Source: PALSA-612 sp963742925
Lineage (GTDB): Bacteria > Actinomycetota > Thermoleophilia > Gaiellales > Gaiellaceae
DNA: 64,000 bases
Reading direction: 5' to 3'
Assembly (NCBI GenBank): GCA_963742925.1
Contig: CAVUNV010000003.1
Span: 1-64,000, forward strand
The notes below the pieces were generated by a model that did not search any database, was not told where the DNA came from, and saw nothing but the letters and a program-made list of their open reading frames with translations. Shown piece after piece: positions 1 to 11,602 of this stretch (the stretch's first letter is position 1; each line of letters starts with the position of its first letter). Position numbers and translations under genes: made by a program.

Positions 1-37
1 TCGTAGAGCTGCGGAGAACGTAAGCCCACGTTTTCCC

Positions 38-802
38 TTACGCCCCGCTCGCGTCCTCTCCTCTCTGACAACCCGGGCACCAGTAGGCGATGCGATTGTC
101 GTCACCCTGGCCGCGGCTCGTGATCGGCGTGCCGCAGCGCGGGCACGGCCTGCCGGTGCGGCGGTAGACCAGCCGTTCCGGACGCCGTCCGTCGAGCGAT
201 TCCCGCATGAGGCGCGCCGCTTCGGAGAGAACGCCGAGCAGCTCGTCGTCCGTGGTCTCGCCGAGCCGGAGCCACGGCGAGAGCCGCGCCTGCCAGAGCG
301 CCTCGGCACGCCACACGTTGCCGATGCCCGCGACGAGCCGCTGGTCGAGCAGCGCCTCCCCGAGCTGGCGCCGCGGGTCAGCCGCTCGCAGGTTGGCCAG
401 CATCGAATCGGCGTCGGGCGGATCGGTGAGGATGTCAGGGCCGAGCGGCCTGACGGCGCGATCGGTCAACTCCAGCACCGCGCCCCCGCGCAGCACCGCC
501 TGCCGGTCGCTCCCGCGCAGCACGAGCCACGGCCTGCCGGCGATCTCGGCCCCGCCGGGGAGGACGCGCCAGCTTCCCGACATGCGGAGGTGGCTCCTGA
601 GCACGTAGCCCCCCTCGAAGCGGAGCAGCAGGTTCTTGCCGACCGCCTCGACGCCCTCGAGCACGCGCCCGTCCAGCCGCTCGGCGACCCCGGTCGCGCG
701 CGCCCGCGGATTCGGCGCCTCGGCCCGGATCCGCTCGCCGACCAGCACCCGAAGGCGCCGTGCCGCGCGGTGCACCGTGTCTCCTTCGGGCACGTCGGAC
801 AC
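38..802 (-). CDS. nei: Nei/Fpg-family DNA glycosylase-AP lyase (Nei2-like)
   Basis: Excises oxidised bases and nicks the abasic site in base excision repair. The N-terminus carries PEGDTVH: after Met removal and a short extension, the family's catalytic Pro-Glu pair is followed by the DTVH seen in endonuclease VIII 2 proteins. The helix-two-turn-helix region contains GIGNVWRAEALW, and the C-terminus has a CPRCG...CPGC zinc finger. At 254 aa it is a normal length. The start lies 9 nt from the divergent gene at 812, so the two share a promoter region. Family assignment is secure; substrate preference (pyrimidine versus purine lesions) is inferred from the Nei-type N-terminus. Confidence 0.93.
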   Translation of the reverse strand: MSDVPEGDTVHRAARRLRVLVGERIRAEAPNPRARATGVAERLDGRVLEGVEAVGKNLLLRFEGGYVLRSHLRMSGSWRVLPGGAEIAGRPWLVLRGSDRQAVLRGGAVLELTDRAVRPLGPDILTDPPDADSMLANLRAADPRRQLGEALLDQRLVAGIGNVWRAEALWQARLSPWLRLGETTDDELLGVLSEAARLMRESLDGRRPERLVYRRTGRPCPRCGTPITSRGQGDDNRIAYWCPGCQRGEDASGA

Positions 803-811
803 ACTAGGGGA

Positions 812-1231
812 ATGGCGAGAGCTCGATCAGCCGCCGCCGGCGCGGTGGCAGCAGCCGTCTGGGCCCTCCAGGAGCCGCTCGACCAGCGCTTCTTCGACTA
901 CGGCTACTCCGACGTCGCCATGCTCGGCAAGCTCGTGACGCGCGGGCCCGGCTGGTGGCGGGCCGGCTTCGCCGTCCATGTCGCGAACGGAGCGGTGTTC
1001 GGGCTCGTCTACGAGGAGGCGAAGCGACGGCTCGACGTCGAGCCGCGCCGGCTTGCGGTCGCGATGGCACTCGGCGAGCACACCGTGCTGTTCTCCCTCG
1101 GCGCCCTCGTCGACCGCTACCACCCGGCGCGCGGCGAGCCCGGTCTGCCGCCGTTGATGACGGGCCGCGCTTTCGTCCAGGCGACCTGGCGACACGCGCT
1201 GTTCGGCTGGGTTCTCGGCCGGCTGGCCTGA
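812..1231 (+). CDS. Conserved hypothetical membrane-associated protein
   Basis: A 139-residue protein of unknown function. Hydrophobic stretches near residues 5-15, 45-70 and 85-105 with few charges suggest three or four membrane helices, as in small DUF-type membrane proteins of actinobacteria. The ATG at 812 was chosen over upstream in-frame starts because AGGGGA sits directly before it, and an imperfect -10 (CACACT, 800-805) is 6 nt upstream. The longer frame would also run into the divergent glycosylase gene. No catalytic motif is visible. Confidence 0.7.
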   Translation: MARARSAAAGAVAAAVWALQEPLDQRFFDYGYSDVAMLGKLVTRGPGWWRAGFAVHVANGAVFGLVYEEAKRRLDVEPRRLAVAMALGEHTVLFSLGALVDRYHPARGEPGLPPLMTGRAFVQATWRHALFGWVLGRLA

Positions 1232-1358
1232 TCTAGACCAGATTGACTTTCGATCCCGGTGTATGTTTCATCCGCTGCACTGGGGCGGCCGTCGCCCGGG
1301 GCTAGAGCAGTGAGGCGAGTCGGGTGGCGTCTGCAACGATCGAGCAAAGGGGCGCCGG

Positions 1359-3158
1359 ATGGCCAACTCTCTCTTCTCCAGGCTCGTAGCCGATGCCGCT
1401 GAGGCGGTCGACAGACGGATCGGCTGGTCGAAGCTCCCGACGCTGCTCGCGCTGCCCGTCCTGATCGGGCTGCGCGACCGGCTCCGGGAGAAGAACCTCT
1501 ACGACACGGGCCGCGGGGCGCTCGACAAGCCGCCGTTCACCGACCCGAACCAGGCCGACTACCACGGCGCGCGCACGCTCGACGGGACCTACAACGACCT
1601 GAGCGATCCGCTGATGGGCGCGATCGGGAGCAGGTTCGGGCGCAACGTGCCACTCGAGGAGACGTGGCCCGACCAGCCCCCCGAGCTCTTCGAGCCGAAC
1701 CCGCGCCTGATCAGCAGGGAGCTGCTCACGCGGGAGACCTTCCAGCCGGCGACGACGTTGAATCTCCTCGCCGGGGCCTGGATCCAGTTCGAGGTGCACG
1801 ACTGGTTCAGCCACGGCGACAACGACCCCGAGCACCCCTGGGAGATCTCGCTCGAGGACGACGACCCCTGGCCGCAGCGTCCCATGCGGATCGACAGGAC
1901 GCTCCCGGATCCGAGCTCGGAGCCCGGCAAGCCCGCGACGTTCGTCACCAAGGACACCCACTGGTGGGACGGGTCCCAGGTCTACGGCAACACCCCGCAG
2001 TTCGCCGCCGCGCTCCGGACGGGGGAGCTCGGCAAGCTCAAGATCGACGCCGAAGGCCTCCCGCCGCAGGAGCTCGAAGAGCACATCGATCTCAAGGGGG
2101 TCGCCGGGAACTTCTGGATCGGGCTCGCGCTCCTGCACTCGCTGTTCATGCGCGAGCACAACGTCGTCTGCGACCACCTGCACGCCGCGTATCCGGAGAT
2201 GACGGATCAGCAGCTCTACGAGAAAGCGCGGCTCGTCGTGGCGGCACTCATGGCGAAGATCCACACGATCGACTGGACTCCCGCGATCATCGCGCACCCG
2301 ACGACGGTGATCGGGATGCGGGCGAACTGGTTCGGCCTGCTCGGGGAGCACTTCGACAAGACCTTCGGGCGGCTGACGAAGAGTGAGGTGATTCGCGGCA
2401 TCCCCGGCTCGCCGACGAACCACCACGGCGTCCCCTATTCGCTCACGGAGGAGTTCGTGGCCGTCTACCGGATGCATCCGCTGATCCCGGACGAGTTCGT
2501 CTTCCGCTCGCATGCCGACGACTCGGTGCTCCAGCAGCTCGAGCTGCCGCAGGTAGGGGCGCTCGAGGTGCGGAACCGGCTCGGCGAGATGTCGATGGCG
2601 GACGTGTTCTACTCCTTCGGCCGCCTGCATCCCGGAGCGATCACGCTGCACAACTACCCGCGGTTCCTCCAGGACTTCCACAGGCCTTCGGGCGATCACA
2701 TCGACCTCGCCGCGATCGACATCCTGAGGCTCCGTGAGCGGGGAGTGCCCCGCTACAACCAGTTCCGGCGGCTCTTCCACCTGAAGCCCGTGCGATCGTT
2801 CGACGAGTTGACCGACAACCCCGTATGGGCCAGAGAGCTGGAGCGGATCTACGGCGACGTCGAGCGTGTCGACGTGATGATCGGAATGTACGCAGAGCCG
2901 AAACCGAAGGGATTCGGGTTCAGCGACACGGCCTTTCGCGTCTTCATCCTGATGGCGTCACGGCGACTCGAAAGCGACCGGTTCTTCACCACCGACTACC
3001 GCCCGGAGATCTACACGCAGGCGGGCTTCGACTGGGTGGAGAACAACACGATGCGAACCCTCCTGCTCCGCCACTTCCCCGAGCTCGGCCCGGCGCTCGA
3101 GGGCGTCCAGAATCCGTTCGCGCCCTGGACGGCCGCCGGCGGAGCCGCCGACGGCTAG
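1359..3158 (+). CDS. Alpha-dioxygenase/cyclooxygenase-like heme peroxidase
   Basis: Animal-type heme peroxidase superfamily, closest in motif pattern to fatty-acid alpha-dioxygenases, which add O2 to the alpha carbon of fatty acids. Visible landmarks are a distal-His segment EVHDWFSH near residue 147, THWWDGSQVYG near 200, LLHSLFMREHN near 260, and a proximal-His segment YRMHPLIPDEF near 370. Total length (599 aa) fits that subfamily (about 620-640 aa in plants). No signal peptide is evident, so a cytoplasmic or peripheral-membrane location is likely. It stands alone: the preceding gene is unrelated and lhr converges 2 nt after its stop. The exact substrate is unknown. Confidence 0.85.
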   Translation: MANSLFSRLVADAAEAVDRRIGWSKLPTLLALPVLIGLRDRLREKNLYDTGRGALDKPPFTDPNQADYHGARTLDGTYNDLSDPLMGAIGSRFGRNVPLEETWPDQPPELFEPNPRLISRELLTRETFQPATTLNLLAGAWIQFEVHDWFSHGDNDPEHPWEISLEDDDPWPQRPMRIDRTLPDPSSEPGKPATFVTKDTHWWDGSQVYGNTPQFAAALRTGELGKLKIDAEGLPPQELEEHIDLKGVAGNFWIGLALLHSLFMREHNVVCDHLHAAYPEMTDQQLYEKARLVVAALMAKIHTIDWTPAIIAHPTTVIGMRANWFGLLGEHFDKTFGRLTKSEVIRGIPGSPTNHHGVPYSLTEEFVAVYRMHPLIPDEFVFRSHADDSVLQQLELPQVGALEVRNRLGEMSMADVFYSFGRLHPGAITLHNYPRFLQDFHRPSGDHIDLAAIDILRLRERGVPRYNQFRRLFHLKPVRSFDELTDNPVWARELERIYGDVERVDVMIGMYAEPKPKGFGFSDTAFRVFILMASRRLESDRFFTTDYRPEIYTQAGFDWVENNTMRTLLLRHFPELGPALEGVQNPFAPWTAAGGAADG

Positions 3159-3160
3159 CC

Positions 3161-7450
<4,290 letters not shown>

Positions 7451-7456
7451 ATCGCC

Positions 7457-7481
7457 AGACTAGCGATAGAACACACGTTCG
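7457..7481 (-). promoter_or_regulatory. lhr promoter with LexA/SOS box
   Basis: On the minus strand CGAACGTGTGTTCT (7481-7468) fits the Gram-positive SOS consensus CGAACRNRYGTTYC at all but the last base. The -10 hexamer TAGTCT occupies 7462-7457, 6 nt before the GTG start, so bound LexA would cover the -10/-35 spacer. The box is also upstream of divergent nucS, but further from that gene's -10 (7519-7524). Confidence 0.7.
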
Positions 7482-7518
7482 TCTAGACGTCTCATGCAGA
7501 CACGTCCGGAAGAGCCAG

Positions 7519-7524
7519 TACGGT
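7519..7524 (+). promoter_or_regulatory. nucS -10 element
   Basis: TACGGT lies exactly 6 nt before the nucS ATG, the spacing seen at many starts in this window and consistent with a leaderless transcript. Confidence 0.5.
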
Positions 7525-7530
7525 CTGCAC

Positions 7531-8211
7531 ATGCGCCTCATCGTCGCCCGCTGCGAGGTCTCCTACACCGGCCGGCTCACCGCGTTTCTGCCCGAGTCGA
7601 CACGCCTGCTGATCCTGAAGTCCGACGGCAGCGTTCTCGTCCACGCCGACGCCGGCGGCTACAAGCCGCTCAACTGGATGACGCCGCCGACCGTGATCGA
7701 GGAGGTCGAAGGCACTCTCGTCGTCAGGAAACGCTCGGGCAAGACGGAGGACCGGCTCGAGATCCGGCTCCACGAGGTGCTGAGCGACGTGGAGCACGAG
7801 ATGGGCGAGGCTCCCGGGCTCGAGAAGGACGGCGTCGAGCGCCACCTGCAGGAGGAGCTCGCGGCGCAGCCGGAAGCGCTCGCCGAGGGGCTCAGGCTCG
7901 TTCGGCGGGAGTGGCCCACCGACGTCGGTCCCGTCGACCTGATGTGCCGTGACTCGGGCGACGGGTGGGTGGCGGTCGAGATCAAGCGGGTCGCGACGAT
8001 CGACGCGGTCGAGCAGCTCTCCCGCTACCTGGAGCGCATCCAGCTCGATCCCGCGCTCGCGGGCTGCCGGGGCATCCTGGCGGCCGAGCAGCTCAAGCCG
8101 CAGGCCGTCACGCTGGCGGAGGCACGCGGGATCGCGTGCGTCGAGGTCGAGCTCGCGATGCTGCGCGGCGAGCGCGAGCCCGAGCTGACGCTGTTCTCGC
8201 TCTCCCACTAG
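7531..8211 (+). CDS. nucS: Mismatch-specific endonuclease NucS (EndoMS)
   Basis: Key enzyme of the MutS/MutL-independent mismatch repair of actinobacteria and archaea, cutting both strands at mismatches. The 226-aa protein has the N-terminal half-barrel DNA-binding domain beginning MRLIVARC and a C-terminal RecB-like nuclease domain. Asp136, Glu150 and Lys152 reproduce the 14-and-2-residue spacing of the catalytic D/E/K of archaeal NucS. The C-terminus (LTLFSL) resembles the beta-clamp-binding tail of mycobacterial NucS. The ATG at 7531 was preferred over upstream in-frame codons because the conserved N-terminus starts there and a -10 TACGGT is 6 nt upstream. It is divergent from lhr. Confidence 0.95.
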   Translation: MRLIVARCEVSYTGRLTAFLPESTRLLILKSDGSVLVHADAGGYKPLNWMTPPTVIEEVEGTLVVRKRSGKTEDRLEIRLHEVLSDVEHEMGEAPGLEKDGVERHLQEELAAQPEALAEGLRLVRREWPTDVGPVDLMCRDSGDGWVAVEIKRVATIDAVEQLSRYLERIQLDPALAGCRGILAAEQLKPQAVTLAEARGIACVEVELAMLRGEREPELTLFSLSH

Positions 8212-8232
8212 CACCCCGGGCAGATCGTCGAC

Positions 8233-8238
8233 TAGCAT
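8233..8238 (+). promoter_or_regulatory. -10 element of the HhH-GPD/Nudix unit
   Basis: TAGCAT is 6 nt upstream of the GTG start at 8245, supporting that start and a leaderless transcript. Confidence 0.5.
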
Positions 8239-8244
8239 CACGAC

Positions 8245-8800
8245 GTGCCCGACGCCCTGCATTTCACGGGAAACGACGAGGCTGACCGGCTGCTCGCGAG
8301 CGATCCGATGGCGCTCCTGATCGGCTTCGCGCTCGACCAGCAGGTCACCGTGCCGACGGCGTTCTCGGGGCCGCTCAAGATCAAGCAGCGGCTCGGAAGC
8401 CTCGACGCCGAGGAGATCGCAGGCACGGAGCCCGAGCGGCTCGACGCAGTCTTCCGCGAGAAGCCCGCCGTCCATCGCTTCCCCGGGACGATGGCGACCC
8501 GCGTGCAGGAGCTCGCGCGCGCGGTCGTGAGCGAGTACGGAGGCGACGCGTCGCGCCTCTGGACCGAGGCGAAGGACTCCGACGACCTCCGCCGCCGCAT
8601 CGAGGCGCTGCCGGGATTCGGCGAGATGAAGGTGAAGGCGCTCGGGTCGGTGCTCGCGAAACGCTTCGGCGTCGCCGCGGCTCAGGGCCTCGTTCCTCCC
8701 CACCCGACGCTCGGGCGACGTCGATTCCGCGGAGGCACTCGAGGACTACCAGGCCAAGAAGCGCGCGTACAAGGCCACACAGCGGGCCGCGAAAGCGTGA
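8245..8800 (+). CDS. HhH-GPD-type base-excision repair protein (frameshifted)
   Basis: Small (about 185 aa) actinobacterial HhH-GPD DNA glycosylase-like protein. The helix-hairpin-helix segment is LPGFGEMKVKALGSVLAKRFGV. The N-terminal frame runs through this motif, but the family-like tail DVDSAEALEDYQAKKRAYK and the TGA at 8798-8800 lie in the +1 frame. One extra base must therefore be present between about 8670 and 8716. The corrected stop overlaps the GTG of the next gene (GTGA), the coupling used throughout this window, so I annotate across the break. It could be a real mutation or a sequencing error. A repair role is inferred from the family and the neighbouring repair genes. Confidence 0.75.
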
Positions 8801-9216
8801 AGCGACAACGGGTGCTCGCGTACGTGACACGCGAGCGTGAGGGGCGCAAGGAGCTGCTCGTGTTCGACTGCGACTCGCCTCTCCTCCAGGGGACGCAGGT
8901 ACCCGCCGGACGGCTCGATGCGGGCGAGACGCTGGAGCAGGGCTTGCTCCGCGAGCTGCACGAGGAAGCCGGTCTCGACCGCGTCCGCATCGTGCGGGAG
9001 ATCCCCGTGCTCGGCGACTGGGTCACCCGGTCGGGCTACGAGAACCACGCGTTCGAGGTACACATCGAAAGCGACGATGCGCCCGATACATGGGAGCACG
9101 TGGTTCATGGAGACGGTGACGACGCGGGCCTCGTGTTCGCCTTCCGCTGGGTAGCAGTCGAGCCCGGCCTCGAGCTCTGGGACGGCGCCGACCCCACCTA
9201 CCTGCAGCTTGCATGA
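8797..9216 (+). CDS. Nudix hydrolase
   Basis: A 139-aa pyrophosphohydrolase with a complete Nudix box, G-x5-E-x7-REL-x-EE-x-GL, at about residues 36-58. The start is the GTG at 8797, because it overlaps the corrected stop of the preceding HhH-GPD gene and the Nudix fold begins immediately (KRQRVLAYVTRE). Translational coupling to a glycosylase suggests, but does not prove, a role in sanitising nucleotides. The next gene's ATG overlaps its TGA. Confidence 0.85.
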   Translation: MKRQRVLAYVTREREGRKELLVFDCDSPLLQGTQVPAGRLDAGETLEQGLLRELHEEAGLDRVRIVREIPVLGDWVTRSGYENHAFEVHIESDDAPDTWEHVVHGDGDDAGLVFAFRWVAVEPGLELWDGADPTYLQLA

Positions 9217-10118
9217 AGACGCTCGCGCTCACCGTGATCGTGTTCGCGCTCGCCGGGTCGTCGGCGCAGGCACCGCGCCTCGCAGGCTGTCCCGTCTTCC
9301 CGGCGGACAACCCCTGGAATCAGCGCGTCGACAGGCTGCCGGTGGCCGGGAGCTCGAGTGCGATCATCGACTCGATCGGCGCCGATACAGGCCTCCACCC
9401 GGACTTCGGATCGGGCCTGTGGGACGGAGCGCCGATCGGCATCCCGATCACCGTTGCCCGCGCGGGCGTGCCGAAGGCGCGCGTCTCCTTCGACTACGCC
9501 GACGAGTCGGACCGCGGGCCGTACCCGATCCCGGCCGGCGTGAGGATCGAGGGCGGAAGCGACCGCCACGCGCTGATCCTCGACTCCTCGGCCTGCAAGC
9601 TCTACGAGCTCTACGCGCTCCAGCGCTCGGGCGGAAGCTGGCACGCCGGCTCGGGAGCGATCTGGAGCCTGCGGTCGAACGCCGTCCGCCCTGCCGGCTG
9701 GACGTCGGCGGACGCGGCCGGCCTGCCGATCCTGCCGGGGCTCGTCCGCTGGAGCGAGGTCGCGCAGGGCCACATCGACCACGCCGTCCGCTTCACCGTC
9801 GAGCGGACGAGGCGCGCCTACATCTATCCCGCCCGGCACTACGCGAGCGACCTCACCGACTCGAACCTGCCGCCCATGGGCCTCCGCGTGCGACTGCGCG
9901 CGGACTATCCGATCGCCGGCTTCCCTCCGCAGGCACGCGTGGTGCTGGCCGCGCTGAAGAAGTACGGGATGATCGTGGCCGACAACGGCTCGAACTGGTT
10001 CATCTCGGGCGAGCCGAATTCACACTGGTCGAACGACGACCTCCACACGCTGGGGCGCGTCCCGGGCTCGGCCTTCGAGGTCGTGAACACCTCGTCGCTC
10101 CGCCCCCACTCCAAGTAA
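9213..10118 (+). CDS. Secreted conserved hypothetical protein
   Basis: A 301-aa protein with an N-terminal signal sequence (hydrophobic residues 3-18 ending SAQA). The mature part starts with a Cys and a CPVFPADNPWN segment and contains YPARHYASDL, LPPMGLRVRL and KKYGMIVADNGSNW. These motifs recur in secreted bacterial proteins of unknown function, from memory. A catalytic role is not established; the conserved His and Asp residues would suit a hydrolase or sugar-binding fold. The ATG overlaps the Nudix stop (ATGA), making a three-gene transcript from 8245. Confidence 0.75.
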   Translation: MKTLALTVIVFALAGSSAQAPRLAGCPVFPADNPWNQRVDRLPVAGSSSAIIDSIGADTGLHPDFGSGLWDGAPIGIPITVARAGVPKARVSFDYADESDRGPYPIPAGVRIEGGSDRHALILDSSACKLYELYALQRSGGSWHAGSGAIWSLRSNAVRPAGWTSADAAGLPILPGLVRWSEVAQGHIDHAVRFTVERTRRAYIYPARHYASDLTDSNLPPMGLRVRLRADYPIAGFPPQARVVLAALKKYGMIVADNGSNWFISGEPNSHWSNDDLHTLGRVPGSAFEVVNTSSLRPHSK

Positions 10119-10128
10119 GCCTGCTCAG

Positions 10129-10169
10129 AGCGGCTCAGCCGACACCGCGAAGCGGCTCAGCCGACACCG
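10129..10169. repeat. 19-bp direct repeat, two copies
   Basis: AGCGGCTCAGCCGACACCG occurs at 10129-10147 and again at 10151-10169. The second copy contains the stop codon end of the acyl-CoA dehydrogenase gene; the first lies in the gap to the convergent gene, so it looks like a small tandem duplication. Confidence 0.85.
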
Positions 10170-11338
10170 GCGAGCAGGAAGGCACGCTGCTCCCTGACCA
10201 TCTCGCGAGCGATCACGAGCCGCTGGATCTCGTTCGAGCCCTCGTAGATCTGCGTGATCTTCGCGTCGCGCATCATGCGCTCGAGCGGGTACTCCCGGAT
10301 GTACCCGTAACCGCCGAGGATCTGCACCGCCTCGGTCGTGACCCACATCGCCGTGTCCGCGCAGAAGAGCTTCGCCATCGCCGAGGCCTTCGTCAGCTCC
10401 GCGTCCGGCAGGCCGGCGTCGACCATCTGACCGAAGCGGTACAGAAGGCCGCGCCCCGCCTCGCACGCCGTCTCCATGTCGGCGAGCTTGGCCGCGATCA
10501 GCTGGTGCTCCGCGATCGGCTTGCCCATCGTCTCGCGCGTCTTCGCGTACTCGAGCGCGTAGTCGGTCGCGCCCTGCGCGATGCCGAGCGCCTGCGCCCC
10601 GACCCCCGCCCGCGAGTGGTCGAGGATCCGCATGGCGAGCCGGAAGCCGTCGCCCTCCGCGCCGAGCCGGTTCGCCTCGGGAACGCGGCAGTCCGTGAAC
10701 GTGAGCTCGCCCGTCGTGGAGCCGGAGATCCCCATCTTCGGCTCGAGGCGCGCGACCTCGAACCCCGGCGTGTCGGACTCGACCACGAAGGCCGAGATCC
10801 CCGCGTGCCGCTGCGACGGGTCGGTTTTCGCGAACACGGTGTACAGCGAGGCGACGGCGGCGTTCGTGATGAACCGCTTCGACCCGTTCAGGACGTACTC
10901 GCCGTTGTCGCGCCGTGCCTCCGTACGCATCGCCGCCGAGTCGGACCCGGAGCCTGCCTCGGTCAGCGCGTAGGCCGACAGCCACTCGCCGGAGGCGAGC
11001 CGGGGCAGGTAGCGCTCCCGCTGCTCGTCGGAGCCGCCCAGCATGAGCCCCAGCGAGCCGAGTGCCTGGACGGCGAGGATCAGCCCACTCGTCGCGCAGA
11101 CCTTCGAGACCTCCTCGATCGCCACCAGCGACACGAGCGTCCCCGTTCCGGTCCCCCCGTAGCGCTCCTCGAAGAAGAGCCCGAACAGATCGTGCTCGCG
11201 GAACAGCTCGACGACGTCCCAGGGAAACTCGTGCGACTCGTCGATCTCCGCCGCGCGCGGCGCGATCCGCTCACGGGCCAGCGAGCGCACCAGCTCCCGG
11301 ATCTCGCGCTGCTCGTCGGTCAGCGGGTCGTACGGCAC
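10157..11338 (-). CDS. Acyl-CoA dehydrogenase
   Basis: FAD-dependent alpha,beta-dehydrogenation of an acyl-CoA in fatty acid or branched-chain degradation. The protein (393 aa) shows the N-terminal helical domain, the flavin-contact segment YALTEAGSGSD, the beta domain and the C-terminal signature ILGGYGYIREYPLERMMRDA. The catalytic Glu is in QIYEGSNEIQR. I start at GTG 11338 rather than 11398: a TACACT -10 lies 6 nt before it, and the family's N-terminus (LTDEQREIREL) follows directly. It has no ETF or thiolase neighbours, so the substrate cannot be inferred. Confidence 0.92.
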   Translation of the reverse strand: MPYDPLTDEQREIRELVRSLARERIAPRAAEIDESHEFPWDVVELFREHDLFGLFFEERYGGTGTGTLVSLVAIEEVSKVCATSGLILAVQALGSLGLMLGGSDEQRERYLPRLASGEWLSAYALTEAGSGSDSAAMRTEARRDNGEYVLNGSKRFITNAAVASLYTVFAKTDPSQRHAGISAFVVESDTPGFEVARLEPKMGISGSTTGELTFTDCRVPEANRLGAEGDGFRLAMRILDHSRAGVGAQALGIAQGATDYALEYAKTRETMGKPIAEHQLIAAKLADMETACEAGRGLLYRFGQMVDAGLPDAELTKASAMAKLFCADTAMWVTTEAVQILGGYGYIREYPLERMMRDAKITQIYEGSNEIQRLVIAREMVREQRAFLLAGVG

Positions 11339-11344
11339 CGCCTC

Positions 11345-11350
11345 AGTGTA
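11345..11350 (-). promoter_or_regulatory. -10 element of acyl-CoA dehydrogenase gene
   Basis: TACACT on the minus strand, 6 nt before the GTG at 11338. The identical hexamer and spacing precede the HxlR gene at 19389. Confidence 0.6.
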
Positions 11351-11415
11351 CGCCGCTTCCACCGCCGTCCGAGCCACGTTACGATCGGCTCGTCCCACAC
11401 CGATCGGAGGTGCTC

Positions 11416-11541
11416 ATGAGACGGCTCCTGCCCTTCCTGCTGGTCTTCCTCGCGCTCGGCGCCGGCTGAAGCGTCGCCGTCGCGCAGAGTTCTGCGCATC
11501 CGACGACGATCGCACATCACGTCCACCTGATCGCCCGCTGA
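11416..11541 (+). pseudogene. Small secreted peptide gene with in-frame TGA
   Basis: A GGAGG ribosome site 6-8 nt upstream precedes ATG 11416. The frame encodes MRRLLPFLLVFLALGAG, then TGA (11467-11469), then SVAVAQSSAHPTTIAHH and a few more residues to a second TGA at 11539. Read through, it is a 41-residue secreted peptide whose signal-peptide h-region spans the stop, as expected if a Trp codon TGG became TGA. A truncated 17-residue peptide is the alternative. There is no sign of a selenocysteine element. Function unknown. Confidence 0.45.
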
Positions 11542-11602
11542 CCCGCCCCGCTCGAGCACGCTCCCGATACGCGTCGCCGAGCAATGGAGCTACCGTCTCT
11601 CC

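Noticed and set aside
11467..11469. Selenocysteine codon in the small peptide
   Set aside because: No hairpin suited to a SECIS follows, no selenoprotein family matches, and the position falls within a signal peptide.
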